Both the position numbers and the translations under genes were made by a program. From positions 124,001-188,000 of the forward strand of contig NZ_JARZAG010000011.1 of NCBI RefSeq assembly GCF_029892155.1: 64,000 bases of DNA, in the 5' to 3' direction. Origin of the DNA: Kitasatospora sp. GAS204B (GTDB lineage: Bacteria > Actinomycetota > Actinomycetes > Streptomycetales > Streptomycetaceae). Below are positions 41,435 through 49,975 of this stretch, piece by piece (positions within the stretch are counted from its first letter, which is position 1; each line of letters starts with the position of its first letter). Below the pieces are notes generated by a model that saw nothing but the letters and a program-made list of their open reading frames with translations, made no database searches and was not told the DNA's origin.

Positions 41435-42229
41435 TCACACGCTGCTCCTCGATGTCGGATACGGCCGCACGGATGCGCGCAGCAGGTCGAGCGCGCGACG
41501 GGCGTACCCGTGGATCTCGGAATCACGGTGGTCGGCGGCCCACTTCAGCGCGGACGGGCAGTCGAGCGCCGCGTACACCCGGCAGGCCGCCTCCTCCGCC
41601 TCGGTGAGGCGGCGCGGCCGTAGCCGTCGAAGAACGCCTCCGCCAGCGCGGGCCTGCGCGCGGTGACCTGGTAGACGATCCGCATCAGGTCGTGGCGCAC
41701 CGGCTCCTCCGCCGGTCGTGCGCTCGAAGTCGATGAGCTGAAGGCGCAGTTCACCGCGCTGGTGGACGATCCAGTTGCGGGGGCCGAAGTCGCCGTGGCC
41801 CAGGTCCATCGCCATGTCGAGAGCCTTCGCCCGTTGCTGCGGCCGCAGCGGCGTGCTGGGCGCCGGTCCGGGTGCCGGCGCCGCGATGAGGGCGTGCAGG
41901 CGAGCCGCCAGGACACCGGCTTGCCGGAACGCCTCCAGCTCCTGCCCGCCGGTCAACTGGACCTTGCTCAGCGGCTCGCCCTTGAGACCGCGAGTGACGA
42001 TCAGCCGGGCGTCCGGATCGCGGTCGGCGATCCAGGGTGCCCGCCGCTGCCCGAGTGCGGGCACGAACTCGTCGTATGCCCTCGTCTCGCGCTGGTACAG
42101 CAGGTCGTTCCAGTGCCGCTTGGCGAACCACCGCTGCCCGGTCAGGTCCTCGATCTCCCAGACCGACGGCGCCCCGGTGCGGTCGTGCGAGCGCACCTCG
42201 AGGACCCGCCACCGGCCGATCCCCGATCC
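41435..42229 (-). pseudogene. Aminoglycoside phosphotransferase-like kinase with two compensating frameshifts
   Basis: Reading on the minus strand, the frame shows an APH-fold kinase: EIEDLTGQRWFAKRHW, RETRAYDEFVPAL, the catalytic loop LGHGDFGPRNWIVH and the metal-binding IDFE. After ERTT the frame is shifted by one extra base (near 41715), and after DGYGR by two more (near 41625), restoring the original frame at RLTEAEEAACRVYAALD. About 30 residues between are out of frame, and the N-terminus has no clear start. It may still be translated as one chain but would be damaged. It probably acts on a small molecule of the cell rather than being a resistance enzyme. Confidence 0.65.
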
Positions 42230-42249
42230 GCCAGCTGCTCGACGTCCAC

Positions 42250-42631
42250 GGGCGCGGGGTCCACACGCTCCCTGCTCGCGCCGAGAATCCCCGCACCGAC
42301 AGCGCCACTCCGGCGGCGATAGCGTCCAGCGCCTGCACGGTATAACCGACCACCGGCTCAGGGAGGGTATCGAGCGGCCACCACCGGAGCTGATGGCACT
42401 TCTCCGGCTCGGTGTTGGTGATCTCGCCGGTGTACCGGGCGGGCCGGAAGAAGAGCTGGAGCCGGCCCGCACCGTCGTCGGCGTCCAGGTCGTGCAGGGT
42501 GTGCACCCGAGATGGCCGGCGGGCGTGTGCCACGTCTTGTCGGCGTAGGCGGCACTGCGGCGCAGCCCCAGCAGCACCCCGCCCCCCTCGATCAGGACCA
42601 GGTGCACGCCGATCACCGTTCTGTAGGGCAC
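42250..42631 (-). pseudogene. Nudix hydrolase gene that has lost its Nudix box
   Basis: GTG 42631 (GGAG upstream) begins VPYRTVIGVHLVLIEGGG and LLGLRRSAAYADKTWHTPAGHL, the start of a Nudix fold. The frame then breaks near 42510 and, one frame over, continues RVHTLHDLDADDGAGRLQLFF, EKCHQLRWWPLDTLPEPVVGY and TVQALDAIAAG. The segment between, which should contain GX5EX7REUXEEXGU, is absent, so an internal deletion removed the catalytic box. It is followed directly by the damaged kinase gene. Confidence 0.75.
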
Positions 42632-43085
42632 AAGATCTCCTGATAGCAGGGATGTTGACGGATCAGGCTCGTCGGCGCGGGCCTGGAGCCGACGATCCCG
42701 GCAGGGCCGACGGACATCGGGCGGCGTGTCGCCGCCCGCTTCACTCGATCGCGACCGCGACCGCGTGTGCGCGGCTGCGGACACCAAGCACGCGTAAGAG
42801 CGCCAGTCAGGAGAAGAAGCTCTCGAGCCGGGTCGTCCGCGCGGTGGCGGCGCATCGACCGAGACAGGATTGCGCCCATCGGGAGCGCTCCGTGAATGGC
42901 CGCGTCGGCGGGGCGCCTCCCACCGCCCGGCCCCGCCGCGCCTGCGGCCCGTGCGGGACCGTGTGCCCGGTGTGCTGCCCGGGAGCTCTGTTGGCATCCG
43001 GTCCCTGAATCACCGTGCTGTCTCTGGTGTTTGAGCAGTATGCCACTAACATGAGGTCTCCTCGGGTTTTGAAGGGAAGTAGGAC
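42632..43085. other. About 450 bp upstream of the GH1 gene without an intact gene
   Basis: Apart from the LuxR-like tail at 42741-42803 and a hairpin GGGCGGC/GCCGCCC around 42719-42737, the stretch is non-coding. The CTAACATGAG half-site (43046-43055) lies 40 bp before the GH1 start and probably belongs to its control region. Confidence 0.5.
42741..42803 (-). pseudogene. Possible LuxR-type regulator C-terminal remnant
   Basis: On the minus strand a frame reads LALLRVLGVRSRAHAVAVAIE followed by a stop (42741-42743), like the last helix of a LuxR helix-turn-helix. A stop lies directly upstream in frame, so only about 21 residues remain. Confidence 0.35.
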
Positions 43086-44432
43086 ATGCCGAATCGTCTG
43101 GACCTGCCCGCGGGCTTCCGCTGGGGTGCCTCGACCGCCGCCTACCAGATCGAGGGGGCGGTGGATGAGGATGGGCGCGGACCCTCGGTATGGGATGTGT
43201 TCGCGGCTCGGCTCGGTGCTGTGCGGGATGGGGCCACTGGGCGGGTCGCTTGCGACCACTACCACCGCTGGCCTGAGGACGTGGAGTTGATGCGGGGGCT
43301 GGGGCTGGACGGGTACCGGTTCTCGATCGCGTGGTCGCGGGTGCTGCCGGCTGGGGCCGGGGCGGTGAACGTCGGCGGGCTCGACTTCTACGACCGGCTG
43401 GTGGACGGGTTGCTCGCCGACGGGATCACGCCGATGCCGACGCTGTTCCACTGGGACCTACCGCAGGCGCTGGAGGACGGCGGCGGCTGGCTGGCCCGGG
43501 ACACCGCCTACCGGTTCGCCGAGTACGCCGAGTTGGTGGTGGATCGGCTGGGTGACCGCGTCCCTGCCTGGATCACGCTCAACGAGCCGTTCGTGCACAT
43601 GGTGTTCGGCTACGCGCTCGGGATCCACGCTCCGGGGCGCACGTTGATGCTGGATGCGCTGCCGGCCGCCCATCACCAGCTGCTGGGGCACGGGTTGGCG
43701 GCCGCCGTGCTGCGCGAGCGGGGCCATGAGGTGATGATCGCCAACAACCTCACCCCGGTGTGGCCCGCGAGTGAGGCGGAGGCGGACGTCGCGGCCGCGG
43801 CTGCGTACGACGCGCTGCACAACCGGCTGTTCACCGATCCGCTGTTGCTGGGAAGCTATCCGGACCTGAGCGCGTACGGTGTCGGCGAGGACCTCGGCGG
43901 GTGCGTCCGTCCCGGGGACCTGAAGCTGATCGCCGGCCCGGGATTGGACGGCCTCGGCGTCAACTACTACAACCCGACCCGGATCGCCGCCCCGACCGAG
44001 CCCGGCGGACTCCCGTTCGTCGAAGCCGAGATCGAGGGAGTGCCGCGAACCGCGTTCGGCTGGCCGGTGGTTCCGGACGGACTGCGCGAGCTGCTGGTCG
44101 GCCTGCAGGACCGGTACGGGGCGGCACTGCCGCCGATCACCATCACCGAGAACGGCTGCTCGGTCGCGGACGAGCCCGGTCCCGACGGCACCGTCCACGA
44201 CCAGCCGCGCATCGACTTCCTGGCCGGCCACCTCGACGCCCTCGCCGCAGCGGTCGCCGAAGGCGTGGATGTCCGGGGCTACTTCACCTGGTCGCTGCTC
44301 GACAATTTCGAGTGGGCGGAGGGCTACCAGCAGCGATTCGGTCTGGTGCACGTCGACTTCGAGACGCAGGTGCGCACGCCGAAGGCCTCCTATGCCTGGT
44401 ACCGCGATCTGATTGCAAGTCATCAAAAGTAG
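43086..44432 (+). CDS. GH1 family beta-glucosidase
   Basis: The 448-residue protein is a complete glycoside hydrolase family 1 enzyme: LPAGFRWGASTAAYQIEGAVDEDGRGPSVWD at the N-terminus, FHWDLPQALED, the acid/base Glu in TLNEPFVH (about residue 170), the nucleophile Glu in TITENGCS (about 356), and FTWSLLDNFEWAEGY lining the sugar site. It is cytoplasmic with no signal peptide. It would hydrolyse beta-glucosides. ATG 43086 follows GAAGGG within about 15 bases. A damaged paralogue start is at 38146. The stop is followed in the same frame by an SDR tail. Confidence 0.92.
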   Translation: MPNRLDLPAGFRWGASTAAYQIEGAVDEDGRGPSVWDVFAARLGAVRDGATGRVACDHYHRWPEDVELMRGLGLDGYRFSIAWSRVLPAGAGAVNVGGLDFYDRLVDGLLADGITPMPTLFHWDLPQALEDGGGWLARDTAYRFAEYAELVVDRLGDRVPAWITLNEPFVHMVFGYALGIHAPGRTLMLDALPAAHHQLLGHGLAAAVLRERGHEVMIANNLTPVWPASEAEADVAAAAAYDALHNRLFTDPLLLGSYPDLSAYGVGEDLGGCVRPGDLKLIAGPGLDGLGVNYYNPTRIAAPTEPGGLPFVEAEIEGVPRTAFGWPVVPDGLRELLVGLQDRYGAALPPITITENGCSVADEPGPDGTVHDQPRIDFLAGHLDALAAAVAEGVDVRGYFTWSLLDNFEWAEGYQQRFGLVHVDFETQVRTPKASYAWYRDLIASHQK

Positions 44433-44643
44433 CTCGGTGACGGCGGCGTCGCCGAGACCGTCGCGAAAGCGGCTGGCGGAGATCCGGAGGACATCGCTCG
44501 AGCGGCCGTCGCGCAGTCGGCGACCGGCCGCTTCAGCCTCCCGCAGGAGGTCGCCGACCTCGTCGTGCTGCTGGCCGGCGACCGGGCGGGCAACGTGACG
44601 GGGAGCGACTTCGTCATCGATGGTGGCCTCGTCCAGACACTCC
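44433..44643 (+). pseudogene. SDR-family oxidoreductase C-terminal remnant
   Basis: Directly after the GH1 stop, in the same frame, the sequence reads LGDGGVAETVAKAAGGDPED, then IARAAVAQSATGRFSLPQEV, then ADLVVLLAGDRAGNVTGSDF with a final IDGGLVQTL. That is the last third of a short-chain dehydrogenase. The cofactor-binding and catalytic parts are missing. Confidence 0.7.
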
Positions 44644-44960
44644 CGCCTGCGCCGTGCCGCGCAAGGGGTTCTGTGGGTCGGTCGGCAGTCGAGGACGTTG
44701 GTGGTCTCGATCCCGACCAAGTGGTCGGGGACCTGCAGCCTCGCCACGCCCTCCAGCGTGGCCGGCGGCACCGGGACGACGCCGACCTGGCCGGCTGTTC
44801 GGGAGAAGCCCCACGGGCGGCGATTGCTGCCCGCCGGTGGACGTCGACTGCGGGCAGTCCGATGTTCTCGATCGGCGTGCCGGCCGTGCCCGCTCGGCGT
44901 TGTCCGAAGGTCCGCGAAGGCATGTACCACCGCCCCGTGCGCCGACCGTGGCGGTAACGT
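44644..44960. other. About 320 bp between the SDR remnant and the TetX-like gene
   Basis: No convincing gene on either strand. One minus-strand frame reads PVPPATLEGVARLQVPDHLVG, which may be a decayed coding piece, but I do not recognise a family. Confidence 0.35.
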
Positions 44961-46115
44961 TCAGGACTGTGCCACCGCCTCGTCCTGTCCCTCCGGGTGC
45001 CCGCTGAAGAAGTCGACCAAGCTCTGCGGTGCGCGCTCGCCGAGGCAGAGGTCAAGAATCTCGTGGGCGTCCGCGTAGAAGGCCTCGCTGCGCGGGAAGA
45101 GCTCCTTCTCGTAGGTGGCCAGCGCCGCTTCGACGTCGTCGGGGCGCTGGGCGATGGCCTTGCCGAGTTCGGCACCGTCGAACATCGCCAGGTTGGCGCC
45201 GTCGCCGGACGGCGGCATCAGGTGCGCGGCGTCGCCGAGCAGCGTCACGCCAGGCACCCGCTCCCAGCGGTGTCCGTCCGGGAGGGTGTGGATCATGCGT
45301 GCCACCGGGGCGGTCTCGCCGTCGGTGATCAGCGCGGTGAGGTGCGGCGTCCACCCGTCGAACTCGGCCGCGACCCGGGTGGTGGCGGCCGCGGTGTCGG
45401 TGAAGTCCGTGGTGGCGATCCACTCGGCCGAACGGTTCAGCTCGACGTAGGTGTGGAGGATGCCACCCGCCTCACGGTGGGCCACGATCCCCTTGCCGGG
45501 GGCGAGTGCGTACATGGCGCCTCGGCCGACCAGGGCGGCCGTCGCGGGGTGCCGCTCGTCGACGTCGTGCAAGTAGGTCTCGACGAACGTGGTGCCGGTG
45601 TAGACGGGCCGGGCGTCGGAGAGCAGCGGCCGGACCCTGGACCAGGCGCCGTCCGCTCCGACCAGGATGTTGCTGGTCTCGGTCGAGCCGTCGGTGAAGG
45701 TCAGCTCGTGCCGGCCGTCGCCGAGCGGCCGGACGTCGGTGACCTTGCTGCCCCAGCGCACCGTTCCCTCCGGCAGGGAGTCGAGCAGGATCCGGCGCAG
45801 GTCGCCGCGGAGCACCTCGGGGCGTACCGCGGTGCCGTCGGAGGGGACGTCCAGTAGCAGCGCGCCGTGCTGGTCGAGCACCCGGGCGGCGTCGCCGCCC
45901 TCGTGGATGATCGCGCGGAACTCGTCGGTGAGGCCGGCGTCCGCGAGGGCACGCTGTCCGTCCTCCTCGTGGATGTCGAGCTGGCCGCCCTGGGTGCGGG
46001 ACTCGGCGGAGGGGTCGGCCTCGTGGACGGTGGCGGGGATGCCGTGGACGTGCAGGACGCGCGCGAGGGTGAGGCCGCCCAGGCCCGCGCCGATGATCGT
46101 GACCGGTGTCGTCAT
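44961..46115 (-). CDS. FAD-dependent monooxygenase (TetX/UbiH-like)
   Basis: The 384-residue flavoprotein has the Rossmann loop TIIGAGLGGLTLARVL, the DG motif ILVGADGAWSRVR, and the FAD-binding GVTLLGDAAHLMPPSGDGAN. This is the layout of class A aromatic hydroxylases, and its closest relatives by eye are TetX-type (tetracycline-inactivating) and related oxygenases. The start is ATG 46115 with GAAGGGAA about seven bases upstream. It is divergent from a TetR-family regulator with paired operators between them, so induction by a substrate is likely. The substrate is not known. Confidence 0.9.
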   Translation of the reverse strand: MTTPVTIIGAGLGGLTLARVLHVHGIPATVHEADPSAESRTQGGQLDIHEEDGQRALADAGLTDEFRAIIHEGGDAARVLDQHGALLLDVPSDGTAVRPEVLRGDLRRILLDSLPEGTVRWGSKVTDVRPLGDGRHELTFTDGSTETSNILVGADGAWSRVRPLLSDARPVYTGTTFVETYLHDVDERHPATAALVGRGAMYALAPGKGIVAHREAGGILHTYVELNRSAEWIATTDFTDTAAATTRVAAEFDGWTPHLTALITDGETAPVARMIHTLPDGHRWERVPGVTLLGDAAHLMPPSGDGANLAMFDGAELGKAIAQRPDDVEAALATYEKELFPRSEAFYADAHEILDLCLGERAPQSLVDFFSGHPEGQDEAVAQS

Positions 46116-46137
46116 GGTGTTCCCTTCGAAGTTATGA

Positions 46138-46176
46138 TGGAACGTTGTTCCATTCTCATGTTGGAACAGCGATCCA
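46138..46176. promoter_or_regulatory. Paired operators between the TetX-like and TetR genes
   Basis: TGGAAC-GTT-GTTCCA (46138-46152) is a perfect inverted repeat, and TGGAAC-AGC-GATCCA (46162-46176) is a copy with one mismatch, 24 bp further on. Both lie between the divergent start codons (46115 and 46196), so one regulator could control both genes. Confidence 0.8.
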
Positions 46177-46195
46177 TTCATGTCAAACTGTGTTC

Positions 46196-46888
46196 ATGGC
46201 CATCAAGAAGCAGCGGGCTGTACGGCGCACGGACGCGCTGTCGAAGGAACGGATCGTGGAGGCGGCGATCGAGATCCTCGACTCCGACGGCGAGGGCGCG
46301 CTGACCTTCCGCACGCTCGCGGCCCACCTGGCCACCGGAAGCGGGGCGATCTACTGGCACGTCGCCAACAAGGACGACCTGCTGGCGGCGGCCACCAACG
46401 ACGTGATCGCCCGGGTCATGGCGGACCTGCCCGGCGGCGCGCGTCCGCGGGAGGCGATCCGGGCCCTCGCGCTCGGGCTCTTCGACGCGATCGACGCACA
46501 CCCCTGGGTCGGCACCCAGCTCTCCCGCGCGCCGTGGCTGGCCGCGATTCCGCAGATCTTCGAGGGCTTCGGCAGTCGGCTGGAGGGGTTCGGTGTGCCC
46601 GAGGGGGCGCAGTTCGATGCCACGTCCACGCTCGTGATCCATGTCCTCGGCGTCGCCGGACAGAACGCCGCCAACGCCCGCCTGCACGCGCACAGGACCG
46701 ATCGGACGGCCTTCCTGGGTGAGATCGCCCAGCAGTGGGCCCAGCTCGATCCCGCTCGGTACCCGTTCGTGCACCGGGTGGCGGCGCAGTTGCCCGAGCA
46801 CGACGACCGGGAGCAGTTCCTGGTCGGCATCGACCTCATCCTGGGCGGCATCGAGGCCGCCAACCCGGGTCCGTCCCCTCGGACCTGA
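46196..46888 (+). CDS. TetR-family regulator (TetR C-terminal domain type)
   Basis: The 230-residue protein has a TetR helix-turn-helix (residues about 15-60, RIVEAAIEILDSDGEGALTFRTLAAHLATGSGAIYWHVANKDDLL) and a C-terminal domain like that of the tetracycline repressor (LFDAIDAHPWVGTQL). ATG 46196 gives the usual short lead before the first helix. It is divergent from the TetX-like monooxygenase gene and surely regulates it through the paired TGGAAC sites. The inducer may be the monooxygenase substrate. Confidence 0.9.
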   Translation: MAIKKQRAVRRTDALSKERIVEAAIEILDSDGEGALTFRTLAAHLATGSGAIYWHVANKDDLLAAATNDVIARVMADLPGGARPREAIRALALGLFDAIDAHPWVGTQLSRAPWLAAIPQIFEGFGSRLEGFGVPEGAQFDATSTLVIHVLGVAGQNAANARLHAHRTDRTAFLGEIAQQWAQLDPARYPFVHRVAAQLPEHDDREQFLVGIDLILGGIEAANPGPSPRT

Positions 46889-47010
46889 CTCGAACTCGAG
46901 CGGATCGGGGGCCCGCCAAGAACCGGGTGCCGCGCGCTCGGAGCGGGAGGTCGGGCCCCGCCCGGACGGTCGTGCCGGGCAGGCCGCAGCGTGCGGCCGT
47001 ACGGCGTCGG

Positions 47011-47916
47011 CTACGACGTTCCGCAGGTGGCCAGCGCGGTTCGCGCCAGTGCGCGCAGCCAGGTGTGGGCGTGGTCGGTGTCGTAGCGCTGATGCCACGA
47101 CAGGTAGACCGGTGCCGACGGCAGTTCGAGCGGCAGGGGGAGCACGACCAGACCGAGGCCGGCGGCCGCCGTGCGTGTGGTGATTTCGGGGACGCTGATC
47201 AGGAGATCGGAGCCGCGCGCGAACTCCAGCGCGGCCGCTTCCGTGGGCGCGGCCGCCACCACCCGGCGGGTGAGGCCGAGCCGAGCGAGGGCGTCGTCGA
47301 CGGCGTTGCTGAGGTTTCCACGTCGCGAGACGGTGACGTGTTCGGCGGCGGCGTACCGCTCTGTGGTGACGGTTCGGGCGCGGGTGAGGGGGTGCCCCTG
47401 CCTCACAACGGCGACGAGGTGGGTCTCGCCCACCTTCTCGGCGCGAATGTCGGGTGCGCTCGGACGGTTGGCGTTCGCCTCCAGATCGACCTCACCACGC
47501 CGCAACTCGGGGGTGTCGACGCTCGATTCCGCGACGAAGCGCAATCGCACGCCCGGCGCCTGTCCGCGTACGGCCGCGAGCAGCGTGGGGCCGCTCATGG
47601 CGACCAGGGAATCGTGCCAGCGGAGTGTGAAGGTGCGTTCCAGCGTTGCCGGATCGAGTTCACGGCTCGGGGCCAGCACGCCCCGGACCTGGTGCAGCAG
47701 CTCGTGCACCTGCTCCCGGACGGCGATCGCATAGGGCGTCGGGGTCATGGTGCGGCCGGTGCGCACCAGGATCTGGTCCCCGGTCGTGCGCCGGATCCGG
47801 CCCAGACTCCGACTCATCGCGGGGGCGGTGACGTGCAGTCGTGCGGCCGCCCCGGCCACGCTGCCCTCCCCCAGCAGCGCGTCGAGCGCGGTGAGCAGAT
47901 TCAAATCCAATTGCAT
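47011..47916 (-). CDS. LysR-family transcriptional regulator
   Basis: The 301-residue protein starts MQLDLNLLTALDALLGEGSVAGAAARLHVTAPAMSRSLGRIRRTTGD, the LysR helix-turn-helix, followed by a substrate-binding domain (TFTLRWHDSLVAMSGPTLLAAVRG). The start is ATG 47916; longer in-frame starts overlap the divergent promoter. It is divergent from the inositol-monophosphatase-like gene at 48056 and likely controls it and the following reductase gene. Confidence 0.9.
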   Translation of the reverse strand: MQLDLNLLTALDALLGEGSVAGAAARLHVTAPAMSRSLGRIRRTTGDQILVRTGRTMTPTPYAIAVREQVHELLHQVRGVLAPSRELDPATLERTFTLRWHDSLVAMSGPTLLAAVRGQAPGVRLRFVAESSVDTPELRRGEVDLEANANRPSAPDIRAEKVGETHLVAVVRQGHPLTRARTVTTERYAAAEHVTVSRRGNLSNAVDDALARLGLTRRVVAAAPTEAAALEFARGSDLLISVPEITTRTAAAGLGLVVLPLPLELPSAPVYLSWHQRYDTDHAHTWLRALARTALATCGTS

Positions 47917-48055
47917 GGGAGTAATCCCAGCCGTGCTTGACATGCATTTGATGTTAATGGAGGGGGTGGATAGCGTCGTCACCACGGCGCAGGACGGAAC
48001 GCGCGTCCTGGCCCGAATCCTCTTCAACGTCCCTTGCTCAGACGGGAGTTCCACC

Positions 48056-48886
48056 ATGTCCGAAACGCTTCAGACCACTGACGTCACTGTCACCGTCACC
48101 GTCTCCGACGCAGACCTGCTCGACCGGACCGCGGCCGCCGTGCGTGAGGCCGGTTCGGCACTGCGCGAGCGGTACGGCGAGGTGGTCCCCTACCGGACCC
48201 GCGAAGAGCTGATGAGCGCGCTCGCCGCCAACGACGACACGGCCCTCGGCATCCTGCGTCCCCGCCTCACGAGCCTGCGCCCGGACGCCGGCTGGGTGGA
48301 GGACGAGCTGGACGGCGGGGCGCTGCCGCCCGGCGAGTGGTGGGTCGTGGATCCGGCCGAAGGCAACGTCAACCACCTGCACGCCCTGCCGGAGTGGGCG
48401 GTGACCGCCACCCTCGTGCGTGACAACCAGCCGGTGCTCACCGTGGTCCACCTGCCGTTGACCGGCGAGACCTATACCGCGCTCACCGGCGCGGGCGCCC
48501 ACCTCGACGGCCGGCCGCTGAACGTCTCCCGGACCGCGGACCTCGGCCTGAGCATCGTGGCCACCAGCCAGGCCCGGCCGGACGAGGACGAGAAGGTCGT
48601 GCGGCGCGTCGGCTCCTCGATCACCGCGATGCTCTTCGACGCGCTCGTCGTCCGCGTCGCCGTACCCGCGACCCTGCACCTGCTGAACGTGGCCGCCGGC
48701 CGGCTCGACGCCTTCTGGCAGTTCGCCGGCGCCCGAGCGGACCTGCTGCCCGGCGCGCTCCTCGTCACCGAGGCCGGCGGACTGATCTCCGACGTCAAGG
48801 GCCGCCCCTGGACCCCGCAGAGCGAAAGCTTCCTGGCCGCCGCGCCCGGCGTCCACGCCGAGGCCGTCGCCACGCTTTCACGCTGA
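48056..48886 (+). CDS. Inositol-monophosphatase-fold protein with altered metal site
   Basis: The 276-residue protein has the IMPase fold: EDELDGG, corresponding to the first metal Glu, WWVVDPAEGNVNHLHALPEWAV where the family has DP(I/L)DGTxNF, then TLHLLNVAAGRLDAFW and a C-terminal VTEAGGLISDVKGRPW. The Asp-Gly-Thr of the metal site is replaced by Glu-Gly-Asn, so phosphatase activity may be changed. ATG 48056 follows GGGAG with a six-base spacer. It is divergent from the LysR gene, and a reductase gene follows 41 bp downstream. Confidence 0.83.
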   Translation: MSETLQTTDVTVTVTVSDADLLDRTAAAVREAGSALRERYGEVVPYRTREELMSALAANDDTALGILRPRLTSLRPDAGWVEDELDGGALPPGEWWVVDPAEGNVNHLHALPEWAVTATLVRDNQPVLTVVHLPLTGETYTALTGAGAHLDGRPLNVSRTADLGLSIVATSQARPDEDEKVVRRVGSSITAMLFDALVVRVAVPATLHLLNVAAGRLDAFWQFAGARADLLPGALLVTEAGGLISDVKGRPWTPQSESFLAAAPGVHAEAVATLSR

Positions 48887-48927
48887 CTCCGCACCACGAC
48901 CCGCACGCACGGAAGGACCACATCATC

Positions 48928-49524
48928 ATGACCACGATCGCCGTTCTCGGAAACGGCCGCGTCGGCGGCAACCTGGCCACCGCCCTCACCCGGGCAGGAC
49001 ATGAGGTGACCGTGGCGGACCGCGCGCCGGGCGCCGCCGCCGACGCCGCCCGAACAGCCCGGATCGTCATCAACGCCACCCCGGGCGCCGGCTCCCTGGA
49101 CCGGCTCGCCGCCCTGCGCGACGAACTGCGCGACAAGATCCTCGTCGACGTCTCCAACGCCACCATCGACGGACCGGACGGACTGCCCGCCGACCTGATC
49201 TACCCCGGCTCGAGCCTCGCCGAGCAACTCCAGGAAGCGCTCCCCGAAACACACGTCGTCAAGACACTCAACACCATGCTCTTCCCGGTGATGACCGCGC
49301 CGGCCACGCTCACCCAGAGGCCCACGGTGTTCGTCTCCGGCGAGGATCCCGGGGCCAAGCAGACCGTCCGCGAACTCCTCACCGACCTCGGCTGGCGCAA
49401 GGAGTGGATCACCGACCTCGGCGGGATCCGGACCGCTCGCGCCACGGAGGCCGCGATCCTGTTCGTACCCCACGTGATCCGCTCCAGCGGGTTCGTCCCC
49501 TTCGCGATTTCGATCACCCGCTGA
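48928..49524 (+). CDS. NAD(P)-binding oxidoreductase, F420-dependent NADP reductase-like
   Basis: The 198-residue protein is a Rossmann-fold dinucleotide-binding protein of the NADP_Rossmann/F420 reductase group: TTIAVLGNGRVGGNLATALTRAGHEVTVADR at the N-terminus, INATPGAGSLDRLAAL, VDVSNATIDGPDG, and HVVKTLNTMLFPVMTAP. It lacks the C-terminal dimerisation domain of larger reductases. It probably reduces a cofactor or small molecule together with the IMPase-like gene 41 bp upstream. The start is ATG 48928 with GGAAGGA upstream. Confidence 0.87.
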   Translation: MTTIAVLGNGRVGGNLATALTRAGHEVTVADRAPGAAADAARTARIVINATPGAGSLDRLAALRDELRDKILVDVSNATIDGPDGLPADLIYPGSSLAEQLQEALPETHVVKTLNTMLFPVMTAPATLTQRPTVFVSGEDPGAKQTVRELLTDLGWRKEWITDLGGIRTARATEAAILFVPHVIRSSGFVPFAISITR

Positions 49525-49975
49525 CCCCAGACCGCGGTGCCTCGTGAGGGCCTGCGGACACACCGCGTAGCCGGAGCCCTGAGGCACGGCGGGGCCGGGG
49601 GCGCCTGCTTCCGACAGGTTCGAGATCGGGGTGACCGCCGCGGGGGCGAACTACGGCAGTTCCTCCGCGACCATGCGCCTGCCCGTCGACCCGTGCCGAC
49701 CAGGCGTGCTGGGGCGGAGCCGCAGGGAGCCGGCCGGCGGCTTGGGCGGTCCGGCGAAGCTCGGTCTCGCCGAGGCATCGCGCGGGTGGCGGACTTCATG
49801 GGTGCTGTTCGGTCTGAGGGGCCTGGTGACCTGGAGTTTCGGCCTCCAGTGGTCCGGTAAGTCCTTTGGTTGCAAGGGGGTTGGGGCTGGCCGTTCGGCG
49901 TCGCCCCGGCGCCGTCCGGGACGGGCCCACCGGGCGGGGCGGGGGAAGTAGGTGGTGAGGGTTTGCCCGACCCGC
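49525..49975. other. About 450 bp between the reductase gene and soxG
   Basis: There is no gene I can support. GTGCCTC (near 49540) and GAGGCAC (near 49580) could form a terminator-like structure after the reductase. An open frame of 106 codons at 49631-49951 has no family likeness and looks random. Confidence 0.5.

Noticed and set aside
41435..42229. Aminoglycoside resistance gene
   Set aside because: The catalytic motif is shared by many small-molecule kinases, the gene is frameshifted, and nothing nearby suggests resistance.
49631..49951. Small plus-strand gene between the reductase and soxG
   Set aside because: The composition looks random, with no family likeness and no good ribosome site.
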